NCBI RefSeq assembly: GCF_001700435.1
Contig: NZ_LYPC01000026.1
Span: forward strand, 283,945 to 347,944
Reading direction: 5' to 3'
Length of the DNA: 64,000 nucleotides
Source: Paenibacillus pectinilyticus
Lineage (GTDB): Bacteria > Bacillota > Bacilli > Paenibacillales > NBRC-103111
The translations under genes and the position numbers were made by a program. The notes beneath the pieces are model-generated. The model made no database searches, was not told where the DNA came from, and saw only the letters and a list, made by a program, of their open reading frames with translations. Below, one piece after another: positions 50,250 to 59,150 of the stretch; positions within the stretch are counted from its first letter, which is position 1, and the number at the start of each line of letters is the position of its first letter.

Positions 50250-52535
50250 ATGTTCAACATCCGAGCCAGGATGAGCACGATTTATTCACGAATCCTCTTG
50301 TTTAACATCTTGCTCGTGATCATCCTTTCGCTAGCTCCTCAACTCGTTTATATTCATTATTTCTCTTCCGCTTATAATCAAGAAATCAACAGACAGAGTA
50401 CCCAAGACGTAAGCAAGCTGAAATACGCCGTTGATGAAACGATTCTCGATCGCGTCATTAGATTGGTGAATATTTACTTTTCTGACATTCCTAGCAATGA
50501 AGTGCTTGCCTATCCGCTAACCCATGATATTAGCGGCAACGGCTTCAAAATCGCCGAGGTTAGTAACTTTTTGACGGACATCCCCTATAAGCTGAATTTC
50601 TTGCAATCTGTCGAAGTCTGGTATACAGCTGGGAATATCTATATCAATGATAAATATAACTCCTACTTGGATTCCGAAGGCTCCCGAAAGAGCCTAGACG
50701 AAGAATGGATCAATGTTCTACGGACCATGAATACGCCGAATCGGTGGCTGCCTCCGCGTATCATCCCACCGTTGAATACGTCGGTAATCACCTATTTATC
50801 GAACATTCCGCTGATTGACAGCCTAGCGAACCGGCAAGCTGTCGTCGCCATTAATATTAAAGAAAGCGCCATTCACAATCTCATTCAATCCTCTCCAACG
50901 GATGGCGAAACTTTGTTCATTGTAGATGAGACAGGAAAAGTGCTTGTACATAGTGATAGCCAACAGGTTGGTCAGAATTTCAGTCAGAAGGATTACATCA
51001 CGTCACTTCTGCATAACCAAGACGCTGGAACCTTTGAAGCTTCTGTGGACGGTGTTCAAAGTGTCGTTTCCTATGCGAAGTCCAAGTATAACAATTGGAA
51101 ATATGTTTCTGTGATTTCGATTGATACGTTATATCAGAAGTCGAAGCAGCTCAAGCATTACTTGCTGATTACCACAATTATCTTGCTTACGGTAAGCTTA
51201 CTGTTCTCGATTTATATGACCCACTGGGCTAATAAGCCGATGCGCAGCATCATCCAAACGATCCGTAATCTGGGTCAGTCCGATGGCCAAGAACAAGCTG
51301 GGAAGAATGAATTTACGATGCTTCATCAAGTGATGGATCGCGTTTCCCATACGATCACCGATTTGAATCATCAAATGGAGACGAACAAGCCGATCATTCG
51401 TGATAAATTCATCATGCGCCTGCTTCAAGGCGATCTTGATCAATCCGATCCGCAAGTTGTGAATATGGAAAAAGTGCTGCAGTTGCCTTTTGATCGGGAA
51501 AAAACAGCCTGTATGGCGCTTAAGATTTTTGGCACGGAGGGCATTGGCCTGAAGAATGAGATGATGATTCAGTACAGCATGCTCCAACAGGTGGAGGAAC
51601 TCGGGGATTACGGACTATGCTCAACCATGGATAACGCGGGTCATATTATTGTTATTCTCAACTATTCGCACGTTTTGGATAAAGTACAAATTCACAATAG
51701 CATAAGCGGGCAGATGAAAGGGAAGTTCGTGCTCGGCTTTGGCAGAGAATATGATCACGCTTATAGCCATATTGCTCAATCCTATACAGAAGCATGCGAG
51801 TGCTTAAACTATGCCTTCATTATGCCTGCGGAGTCGTGCATATCCTATGAGGATCTGGCGATCGCGCAGCGCAAAGATCATGGGAGCGGTCTTCAAATTA
51901 TCGAGCAACTGTCTGTTGCGGTGCGAAATCGGAATCAGGAAATGGTTGCTTCTATTCTTGATATTTTGCGGAAGGGTCTTGTATCCGGGAGGTATCACAT
52001 TGATTTCTGCCGGAATACCGTATTCGATGCCATTTCGATTATCCGTACGACTGCGATTGCCATGGACATCGATCTGGAGCGCTTCCTTGGCTATGACATT
52101 CGGGACTATGGCCGCAAGATGGACAATGTCGCCGATCTGACAGACTGGCTTACTGGCGTAGCGGTACAAATTATGGACTTCCACACGGCGGATGCGACGG
52201 AAGATGATCCAGGCACGGCCTTAGAACGTCAGATTCTCGCTTACATTGAGCAAAATATTTACAACGAAATCTCTTTATCGTCCTTGAGTGAGGGCATCCA
52301 TATGAATTCGAGCTATGTGAGTCGGATCTATAAATCGGTCATGGGATCGAATTTCTCAGAGCATGTGGCTGGGATCAAAATGAAACACGCCGAAAGCCTC
52401 CTCCGTGAGTCGGACTTATCCATCAAAGAGATTGCAGCAAAGCTTGGCTACACAAGTCCCCGTTATTTTGCGAATGTGTTTAAAGAGAACTTCGGTTGTA
52501 CGCCCAAAAGCTATCGAGATAGCCTCGGGAGTTAG
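50250..52535 (+). CDS. Membrane-tethered AraC-type regulator with dCache sensor
   Basis: One-component regulator of 761 aa that senses outside and binds DNA inside. An N-terminal membrane segment (RILLFNILLVIILSLAPQLVYI) is followed by a ~260-residue extracellular dCache-like domain, a second segment (YLLITTIILLTVSLLFSIYM), a HAMP-like region, a middle domain, and a C-terminal AraC double helix-turn-helix (LSSLSEGIHMNSSYVSRIYKSVMGSNF; YTSPRYFANVFKENFGCTPKSY). ATG 50250 has AAGGAGGTG upstream; the longer frame runs into the cre site. It is the local regulator of the Lpl-type importer and lyase genes that follow. Confidence 0.92.
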   Translation: MFNIRARMSTIYSRILLFNILLVIILSLAPQLVYIHYFSSAYNQEINRQSTQDVSKLKYAVDETILDRVIRLVNIYFSDIPSNEVLAYPLTHDISGNGFKIAEVSNFLTDIPYKLNFLQSVEVWYTAGNIYINDKYNSYLDSEGSRKSLDEEWINVLRTMNTPNRWLPPRIIPPLNTSVITYLSNIPLIDSLANRQAVVAINIKESAIHNLIQSSPTDGETLFIVDETGKVLVHSDSQQVGQNFSQKDYITSLLHNQDAGTFEASVDGVQSVVSYAKSKYNNWKYVSVISIDTLYQKSKQLKHYLLITTIILLTVSLLFSIYMTHWANKPMRSIIQTIRNLGQSDGQEQAGKNEFTMLHQVMDRVSHTITDLNHQMETNKPIIRDKFIMRLLQGDLDQSDPQVVNMEKVLQLPFDREKTACMALKIFGTEGIGLKNEMMIQYSMLQQVEELGDYGLCSTMDNAGHIIVILNYSHVLDKVQIHNSISGQMKGKFVLGFGREYDHAYSHIAQSYTEACECLNYAFIMPAESCISYEDLAIAQRKDHGSGLQIIEQLSVAVRNRNQEMVASILDILRKGLVSGRYHIDFCRNTVFDAISIIRTTAIAMDIDLERFLGYDIRDYGRKMDNVADLTDWLTGVAVQIMDFHTADATEDDPGTALERQILAYIEQNIYNEISLSSLSEGIHMNSSYVSRIYKSVMGSNFSEHVAGIKMKHAESLLRESDLSIKEIAAKLGYTSPRYFANVFKENFGCTPKSYRDSLGS

Positions 52536-52547
52536 CTATTCCTCATA

Positions 52548-52580
52548 AAAGCTGCGATGCACTAGGCATTGCAGCTTTTT
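52548..52580 (+). terminator. Intrinsic terminator after membrane AraC gene
   Basis: Arms AAAGCTGCGATGC/GCATTGCAGCTTT (G-T pair) with loop ACTAG, then T-run. Confidence 0.9.
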
Positions 52581-52594
52581 CTTTCCAACATGGC

Positions 52595-52687
52595 AAAAAA
52601 ACAGCACAAGTAAAAATAACTGTCATTGGGTAGCTAAATGGAGCGTTTTAACCGCGTTTCACCACAAGAGGTAAAAAAAACAGCACA
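52595..52687. promoter_or_regulatory. Paired direct repeats, candidate AraC operator
   Basis: AAAAAAACAGCACA occurs exactly at 52595-52608 and 52674-52687, starts 79 bp apart, with further similarity on the right of each. The second copy ends 20 bp before the presumed -35 of the importer operon. Confidence 0.55.
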
Positions 52688-52706
52688 TCGGTAAAGAGAA
52701 TATCCG

Positions 52707-52736
52707 TTGTCGGTAACACGGTATAGGCCGTACGAT
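52707..52736 (+). promoter_or_regulatory. Promoter of second Lpl-type operon
   Basis: TTGTCG (52707-52712) and TACGAT (52731-52736) spaced 18 bp; a weak match, consistent with activator dependence. Confidence 0.45.
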
Positions 52737-52781
52737 AAGGGCATCGAAGCGCAGACAAAATACATGAACAGGAGGAAAGGC

Positions 52782-53750
52782 ATGGAAAGTAATGCAATTA
52801 TCGTTACACGAGAAGTCAAGGATCGTGTGCAGCAGCATGTAACGAAAGAACGTGCAAGCAAGCTCTATTGGAAGCAGAAATACTTTTTCTTCATGCTGAT
52901 TCCGGTCATCGCGTACTACCTCATATTCCATTACGCCCCTTTATATGGGATCGTCATTGCTTTTCAGAATTATTACCCGCTGAAGGGTGTGTCAGGCAGT
53001 GAATTCGTTGGACTTGACCATTTTAAGGAGCTATTTACTGGGCTTTACTTTCTCCCGGTTCTGAAGAACACGCTTATTATTTCCACGTATAAATTGATTT
53101 TTGGCTTCCCGGCGCCGATCATTCTCTGTCTCATTCTCAATGAGGTACGCCTTGTGTTTTTCAAAAAAGCGGTTCAAACGATCACGTATTTACCGCATTT
53201 CATTTCCTGGGTAATTCTCGGCGGGATCGTGATTGAATTTCTGTCACCGACACGAGGATTGATCAATGCGATCATCATGGATCTAGGCCATAAGCCGATT
53301 CTCTTCGTTACAAGTGAGACGTATTTCCGGTCCATTCTAGTCCTTTCCTCCATATGGAAGGAAGTAGGCTGGTCGACGATCATCTATCTGGCAGCGATTA
53401 CAAGCGTTGATCCAGAACTGTACGATGCGGCGGATATGGATGGGGCAGGTCGGCTTCGGAAAATTTGGAACATCACGCTCCCCTCCATTATGCCGGTGGT
53501 GACGATCATGTTTATTTTCGCGGTAGGCGGCATCATCAATGATGATTTTGACCAAATTTACAATTTACTGAACGCTTCGGTTCTTTCCGTAGGTGATGTC
53601 ATTTCGACCTATACCTATCAGATCGGACTTGTGAAAGGTGATTACAGCTTCGCAACAACGGTCGGTTTGTTTAAAAATATGATTGCCTTCATCCTCATCC
53701 TTCTTACGAATTATGTAGCAAAGAAAACCAATGACTATTCCTTATGGTAG
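52782..53750 (+). CDS. ABC sugar permease, LplB-like
   Basis: First permease of a second Lpl-type importer, 322 aa, with YFFFMLIPVIAYYLIFHYAPLYGIVIAFQNY and the EAA loop YDAADMDGAGRLRKIWNITLPSI. ATG 52782 has AGGAGG 6 bp upstream; the longer frame begins at the promoter. The stop overlaps the sequence just before the next permease start. Confidence 0.93.
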   Translation: MESNAIIVTREVKDRVQQHVTKERASKLYWKQKYFFFMLIPVIAYYLIFHYAPLYGIVIAFQNYYPLKGVSGSEFVGLDHFKELFTGLYFLPVLKNTLIISTYKLIFGFPAPIILCLILNEVRLVFFKKAVQTITYLPHFISWVILGGIVIEFLSPTRGLINAIIMDLGHKPILFVTSETYFRSILVLSSIWKEVGWSTIIYLAAITSVDPELYDAADMDGAGRLRKIWNITLPSIMPVVTIMFIFAVGGIINDDFDQIYNLLNASVLSVGDVISTYTYQIGLVKGDYSFATTVGLFKNMIAFILILLTNYVAKKTNDYSLW

Positions 53751-53761
53751 GTGATCCGCAC

Positions 53762-54655
53762 ATGGACATAGCAACAAAACGCAAGAAAAAGAAACGAACC
53801 GTGGAAGATATCTTCGTAGATACCGTCGTATATGTAACACTCATCCTATTAAGTTTACTGACCATCATCCCGTTCATGCAGGTCGTCACGGTTTCGATGA
53901 GCCCGCCAGATGTCGTCAGCAGCTATGGCATTCACTTAATTCCACTCAAATTCGATTGGGATGGTTATCGTAAAATACTGGCCTATCAGCAGATCTGGAC
54001 AGGGTACCAGAATACAATCGTTCGGGTCATTCTCGGGATTATCGTCTCCATGACGCTGATGATTCTAGCAGCCTATCCCTTATCGAAGAAGAACCTGGTA
54101 CATCGCAAGTTCTGGACGATTTTCATGGTATTCACGATGTTTTTCAGCGGTGGTTTGATCCCGACCTACCTGATTGTCAAAGGTGTCGGTCTCTATAACA
54201 GTGTGTGGGCGCTTGTACTGCCTGTCGCAATCAATACGTTTACGATGCTGATCATTCGCAATTACTTCATGTCGCTGCCCGAAGAGATCCAAGAGTCAGC
54301 TCGAATTGATGGGGCGAATGAGTTCGTCATTTTGATGCGCATCATCTTACCGATTTCGATCCCGATCCTCGCAACTGTGGGGCTGTGGACGATGGTTTAC
54401 CACTGGAATGAGTGGTTCAATGCCATGATTTATCTGAAGGATTCGAAGAAAGCCGTTCTACAGCTTGTCCTTCGCAAAATTATGTTCGAGGGCTCCGAGC
54501 CACAGGCTGTCGAGGCCGCCAATACGATCTATGCTAACACTGACACGATGAAGATGGCTGCGCTCATGGTTTCACTGATTCCCCTGCTAATTGTTTACCC
54601 TTTCCTGCAAAAATACTTCGTCAAAGGCGTCATGATCGGCTCATTGAAAGGTTAA
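53762..54655 (+). CDS. ABC sugar permease, LplC-like
   Basis: Second permease, 297 aa. It has a lysine-rich N-terminus (KRKKKKR), six hydrophobic segments, MFFSGGLIPTYLIVKGVGLYNSVWALVLP and the EAA loop IQESARIDGANEFVILMRIILPISIP. ATG 53762 follows a TAGGTGA site; the ATG at 53744 overlaps the previous gene without a ribosome site. Confidence 0.92.
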   Translation: MDIATKRKKKKRTVEDIFVDTVVYVTLILLSLLTIIPFMQVVTVSMSPPDVVSSYGIHLIPLKFDWDGYRKILAYQQIWTGYQNTIVRVILGIIVSMTLMILAAYPLSKKNLVHRKFWTIFMVFTMFFSGGLIPTYLIVKGVGLYNSVWALVLPVAINTFTMLIIRNYFMSLPEEIQESARIDGANEFVILMRIILPISIPILATVGLWTMVYHWNEWFNAMIYLKDSKKAVLQLVLRKIMFEGSEPQAVEAANTIYANTDTMKMAALMVSLIPLLIVYPFLQKYFVKGVMIGSLKG

Positions 54656-54713
54656 TCCCAGCCTCTATCCAGGGGATGGTTCACTAACATACATGTCTAG
54701 GAGGGTCTAAAAA

Positions 54714-56357
54714 ATGAAACGAAACGTAATTCGTCATGTAGGCAGCTGGGTGAGCACAGCAGTGTTAGTAGGAAGTTTAACCGCCTGCAGCAGCAGTGCA
54801 GGAACCACAGCAACAAGTTCGCCAGCACCCGCAGCGACAGGTGCGACAGCAACAGCAACATCGGCAGCTAAGAATGATACCCCGGTTACGATTGAATGGG
54901 CAGGCTATAACATCAACGATGTAGCACCCGATCCGAATTCTGAAGTGCTGCAAGAACTGTCCAAACGCTTTAATGCGAAAATCAATGTCTGGACAGCTGA
55001 TTCACAGAAATATAGTGAAGTGTTCAACGTTCGCATGGCTTCGGGGGAAATTCCAGATATTTTAAGACTGAAGGGCTTCGAGTTATCTAAACTTGTGGAT
55101 AGCGGTGTGGCCGCAGAAATTCCGGTCGATATGATCAAGCAGAAAGCGCCGAATTACTACAAACTGATCAAGGATAACGATACCTCAGGTTCAGCTTTCC
55201 GTTCCAGTATGTATAAAGGCAAAAACTACGGCTTGTCCGCCTTCCAATTGGACGGAACATATCCGACCAGCCTCGTATGGCGCATGGATTGGCTTAAGAA
55301 TGTGGGTATCACCAAGGTACCTGAAACGCTAGCGGAGTTTGAAGATGCGATGTACAAATTTACGAACAATGACCCGGATAAAAATGGTAAAAAAGACACC
55401 TACGGCCTCTCCAGTACGGCGATGCAAACCGTTCTTGGTGCCTTTGGCCCTATCCCGACCGATGTAATCAAAGGGACTACGCCTTACTCAGCCCTCTGGT
55501 ACACCGTTAAGGATAATAAAGTGCTGATGGATGCCATCCAGCCAGAAATGAAAGAAGGCCTGAAGCTGCTGGCCAAATGGTACAAAGACGGCGTCATCGA
55601 TCCGGAGTTCGTCACAGGTGAGAACAAGGGCGGCTATTGGGCAACGTCCCATGCCTTTATCAACAACCGTGTTGGTGTAACGGGCAACGTGATGTTCTAC
55701 CACTGGACACCGCCGCTTACGGAGGGGGATAAAGGTGGGCCGGTTTATCAAGAGTTCCTCAAAGTGAAGCCAGATGCGAAGTACGATGAAACCTGGACGC
55801 TGGGTAAAGCGATCAAGGGTCCGGATGGCAAGGCCTATGGCGCGAACATTTGGGGCTATAATAACGAAACGCTAGTCATTACGAAGAACGCAGCGAAAGA
55901 TCCGAGAAAGCTGGATACGATTTTGAAAATGCTAGATACGCTCGTAACCGATAAGGATTATTACATGTTGGCCAACTACGGTATCAAGGATAAGGATTAT
56001 GTCATTAATGCGGATGGTTCTGTAGCTTCCAAGCTCAAAAATCCAACGGAAACAGCACAACGCGGTGTGGGCACCTTTGGTATGTACACGCAAAACCCTG
56101 ATGTAGCCAAACAGTTATTTAAAGCGAAATATGTCGTAGCGGATAAAACGAAAGGAACTGGGACGCCGCCATCTTACCTGCCGAGTGTTGAGGCTTCAGG
56201 GAAGTATACAGCGGACTTGCAGAAGCTGACGACTGAGAATTACATCAAGATCATTACCGGCGAGCAATCCGTGGATTCTTTTGATGATTATGTGAAAAAG
56301 GCGAGAGCAGCTGGCGCCAATGAGATCGAGAAGCAATATACCGACGTTATTAAATAA
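54714..56357 (+). CDS. Extracellular solute-binding lipoprotein, LplA-like
   Basis: Binding lipoprotein of the second importer, 547 aa. Lipobox LTAC, an Ala/Thr/Ser linker, then a two-lobe domain with EVLQELSKRFNAKINVWTADSQKYSEVFNVRMASGEIPDI and the LplA-type segment LVWRMDWLKNVGITKVPETLAEFEDAMYKFTNNDPDKNGKKDTYG. AGGAGGG precedes the ATG. A lyase follows, so the ligand is probably an unsaturated uronic-acid oligosaccharide (inference). Confidence 0.92.
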   Translation: MKRNVIRHVGSWVSTAVLVGSLTACSSSAGTTATSSPAPAATGATATATSAAKNDTPVTIEWAGYNINDVAPDPNSEVLQELSKRFNAKINVWTADSQKYSEVFNVRMASGEIPDILRLKGFELSKLVDSGVAAEIPVDMIKQKAPNYYKLIKDNDTSGSAFRSSMYKGKNYGLSAFQLDGTYPTSLVWRMDWLKNVGITKVPETLAEFEDAMYKFTNNDPDKNGKKDTYGLSSTAMQTVLGAFGPIPTDVIKGTTPYSALWYTVKDNKVLMDAIQPEMKEGLKLLAKWYKDGVIDPEFVTGENKGGYWATSHAFINNRVGVTGNVMFYHWTPPLTEGDKGGPVYQEFLKVKPDAKYDETWTLGKAIKGPDGKAYGANIWGYNNETLVITKNAAKDPRKLDTILKMLDTLVTDKDYYMLANYGIKDKDYVINADGSVASKLKNPTETAQRGVGTFGMYTQNPDVAKQLFKAKYVVADKTKGTGTPPSYLPSVEASGKYTADLQKLTTENYIKIITGEQSVDSFDDYVKKARAAGANEIEKQYTDVIK

Positions 56358-56384
56358 TCGTCAATCAACATGCAAGATTGTATT

Positions 56385-56435
56385 CAAAGACTGTCACATT
56401 CGTAGCGTAATGGCTGATGAGGCAGTCTTTGTTTT
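56385..56435 (+). terminator. Intercistronic terminator
   Basis: Arms CAAAGACTG/CAGTCTTTG with a long loop, then TTTT, between binding protein and lyase genes; probably a partial terminator that lowers downstream expression. Confidence 0.65.
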
Positions 56436-56460
56436 ACCATGCCAAGGAGGCAGCAGAGAC

Positions 56461-58347
56461 ATGAAGTTAACTGATTTTATAACCATTTCTGACATAAAAG
56501 AACATGTGTTCGGTAAAGCGGTGGAGGGACGCATCTTCCCAGAGCTAGCTGATCGCGAGGCCTGGATGAGCGTGCCCTTGGTATTGCAACAAGCTTGGGT
56601 GACGCAAGCGGAGTCCTACCTGAACTATGAATGGCCCTCTTTGCGTGCTACCGCGTTTATGGCCTACTTTGAAGAGGGCAGCCGTCAACCGTACGATACC
56701 GTTGAATCAGAAAGGCGTGCCGCCCTTTGCACATTGCTAATCGCTGAATGCCTAGAAGCAGAGGGCCGATTCCTGCGGGAAATCATCAACGTCGTGTGGC
56801 TCATCTGTGAGCAGACGACTTGGTGCGCCCCGGCCCACCATTATTTATCCTTGCAGCCCGGGGAGCTGCTTTCGGATATCGAGGAACCCTTGTTTGACCT
56901 GACGGCGGGTGAAACCGCAGCCCTCTTGGCGTGGACGTCTCATCAGTTAAAGGCACCCTTGGATGCCGTTTCCCCTCTTATTCGTAAACGTATTCGCGTG
57001 GAGCTAGAGCGTCGGATCGTCACTCCTTACATAAGTAGAGATGACTTCTGGTGGATGGGCTTTGGCGAACGAGAGGTGAATAATTGGAATCCGTGGTGTA
57101 ATGCCAACATGTTAACAGTCCTTCTGCTGCAAGACATGGAGCCTGAACGGAAGTTATTGCTAGTAGATAAGGTACTCCGAAGCCTCGATAGATATCTGGA
57201 GGTGCAATTTGAGGATGGCGGTTGTGATGAAGGCTCAACGTATTGGGCTAGAGCAGCAGGCATGCTATTCGTTAATTTAGAGTTAATGTATCGTGCATCG
57301 GATGGCGCGTTGCAGGTCTACGACCAACCGTTGATTCAGAAGCTAGGTCAGTTCGTCTACAAGATGTTCATTGACGATGCCTACTTTGTTAACTTCGCAG
57401 ACGGCGCTGCGATCGCTTCGCAGGATTACGCGTTGGTTCATTTGTATGGCTCACGGATTAACGACGACCGACTGCGTGCTTTGGGGCAGCATGGCTTTCA
57501 TCATTATCAAGTACCTGATCGCACGAGGAAAGGGAACTCATTTTTCCAAGAAATGATCAGCCTATTGAGCTTCACAAGTATCCAATCGGAGGCTGCGCTG
57601 CCGCCACCTTTCATTCAAGAGGCTTGGTTTCCGAATCTGCAGGTAATGGCGGCAAGACAAAAGGAAGGCTCTTCACATGGCTTATACGCAGCGATCAAGG
57701 GCGGACACAACGATGAGAGTCATAATCATAATGACATTGGACATTTTGTGGTGTATGTGAATGGCAAGCCGTTCTTGATCGACATCGGGGTAGAGACGTA
57801 CACATACAAGACATTCAGCCCGCAGCGGTATGAGATTTGGACGATGCAATCCGGCTATCATAATGTGCCAGTCATTAACGGTTTTGAGCAAAAGGAAGGC
57901 CGTTCCTTTCGGGCTGAAGATGTAACGTATGAGCACAGTGAAGACGGGGTTCGCTTCGGGTTAAATATGTCGCAGGCTTACCCAGCTGAAGCGGGTGTGC
58001 GAAACTGGCATCGCAGCCTGACGCTGCACAGAGGAGCTGAACCCACAATCGAGCTAAGAGAAGTGTGCTCATTTGCCGAGCCAACAGATGGCATTCAGTT
58101 GCACATGATGTCGACCCAGAAGCCTGAACTTATCAACCCCGGATGCTTACGCCTGCAGGATCGTGATCACAATCAACTTTGGCTGGCCTATGACACTGAG
58201 CAGTGGGAGGCAGCGTTTGAACTTATCTCGGTGAAAGACGAGAGTTTGACTCGCGTGTGGGGCGAAAGCTTGTACCGCATCCAATTTAAGCTACGTCACA
58301 CTGTGCGACACGGCGATTGGACTTTCAAGATGACGGAGCGGCAATAG
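56461..58347 (+). CDS. Heparinase II/III-like polysaccharide lyase
   Basis: Predicted uronic-acid oligosaccharide lyase, 628 aa, no signal peptide, so probably cytosolic. The N-terminal half is an (alpha/alpha) toroid; the C-terminal half is the PF07940 beta-sandwich with the hallmark GGHNDESHNHNDIGHF and a following YVNGKPFLIDIGVETYTYKTF. Catalytic Tyr/His would lie in the toroid (EVNNWNPWCNANML; DEGSTYWARA). ATG 56461 has AAGGAGG about 10 bp upstream; the longer frame overlaps the previous gene. It acts downstream of the importer; the sugar (alginate, heparinoid or other) is not resolved. Confidence 0.9.
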   Translation: MKLTDFITISDIKEHVFGKAVEGRIFPELADREAWMSVPLVLQQAWVTQAESYLNYEWPSLRATAFMAYFEEGSRQPYDTVESERRAALCTLLIAECLEAEGRFLREIINVVWLICEQTTWCAPAHHYLSLQPGELLSDIEEPLFDLTAGETAALLAWTSHQLKAPLDAVSPLIRKRIRVELERRIVTPYISRDDFWWMGFGEREVNNWNPWCNANMLTVLLLQDMEPERKLLLVDKVLRSLDRYLEVQFEDGGCDEGSTYWARAAGMLFVNLELMYRASDGALQVYDQPLIQKLGQFVYKMFIDDAYFVNFADGAAIASQDYALVHLYGSRINDDRLRALGQHGFHHYQVPDRTRKGNSFFQEMISLLSFTSIQSEAALPPPFIQEAWFPNLQVMAARQKEGSSHGLYAAIKGGHNDESHNHNDIGHFVVYVNGKPFLIDIGVETYTYKTFSPQRYEIWTMQSGYHNVPVINGFEQKEGRSFRAEDVTYEHSEDGVRFGLNMSQAYPAEAGVRNWHRSLTLHRGAEPTIELREVCSFAEPTDGIQLHMMSTQKPELINPGCLRLQDRDHNQLWLAYDTEQWEAAFELISVKDESLTRVWGESLYRIQFKLRHTVRHGDWTFKMTERQ

Positions 58348-58393
58348 CGTCTCCCGTTCAGTTGGAGGATATCGGGGAGGAGAATCAGCAAGT

Positions 58394-59086
58394 ATGTCCC
58401 AAAGAAGCAGTGAAATGACGTTCCTAACTGTGTTAATGCTAATCATTGTTATTTGCTCAGGCTGCGCCGCTCGGCAGAATCACTCCTTAGCGAGTCCTGC
58501 TTATGAGACCGTGGCCTACATCAATGATTCTCCCATAGACGAGCGCGAGCTTCAGTTATTTATGAACGGAGTAAAGGCTCAGGTCGCAGCATATTTCAAA
58601 CAAACCTATAACTCGGATGACTCACCCTCCTTCTGGACAACGAGCTTTCATGGTGAGGTGCCGATTGAGAAAGTGAAACAATCAGCCCTAGAACAATTGA
58701 AAGAGGTCAAAGTTCAACAGCTTTTAGCCCAGCAATACAGCCTTGTGGATGATCTGAGTTATTCGGCCTTCTTAGGTAATTGGACGAAGGAGAATCAACG
58801 CAGGAAAGAGGCTTTGAAGAATAACCAAGTCATCTACGGTCCCAAGCAATACGACGAGCGAGGTTATTATAATTATGTGTTTTCTAACTTGGTACTTAAA
58901 GTGAAAGCATCTTTTCAAGAGAAGACGGCACCGAAAGGGGGTGAGGATAACGCTAGTGGCATGTTAACAGATGATCAAAAGCAGCGCGCGTTGGACGCCA
59001 AGTACGCAGAGAAAGTGAAGCAGATGATGGAAGCTGCACAAGTGAGGATCGTGGACGCTGTATTTCAAAAAATGAAGCTGCAATAA
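58394..59086 (+). CDS. Lipoprotein with SurA-N-like region
   Basis: Surface lipoprotein of 230 aa with lipobox CSGC (residues about 21-24). The following AYINDSPIDERELQLFMNGVKAQVAAYF resembles the N-terminal chaperone domain of SurA/PrsA-type foldases, and charged helices follow. No parvulin catalytic domain is present. It lies between the lyase and the secreted beta-helix protein, so it may assist folding or anchoring of that exported protein; this is inferred from position. GGGGAGGAG lies about 12 bp upstream of the ATG. Confidence 0.7.
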   Translation: MSQRSSEMTFLTVLMLIIVICSGCAARQNHSLASPAYETVAYINDSPIDERELQLFMNGVKAQVAAYFKQTYNSDDSPSFWTTSFHGEVPIEKVKQSALEQLKEVKVQQLLAQQYSLVDDLSYSAFLGNWTKENQRRKEALKNNQVIYGPKQYDERGYYNYVFSNLVLKVKASFQEKTAPKGGEDNASGMLTDDQKQRALDAKYAEKVKQMMEAAQVRIVDAVFQKMKLQ

Positions 59087-59112
59087 ACCGCAATGAATGA
59101 AATGATGCAATT

Positions 59113-59126
59113 TGCAAGCGATTACA
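59113..59126 (+). promoter_or_regulatory. cre site (CcpA operator)
   Basis: TGCAAGCGATTACA differs from TGWAANCGNTNWCA at one position. It lies 25 bp before the beta-helix gene start. Confidence 0.6.
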
Positions 59127-59150
59127 TTGAAACGTAGAGGAGAATGAATA

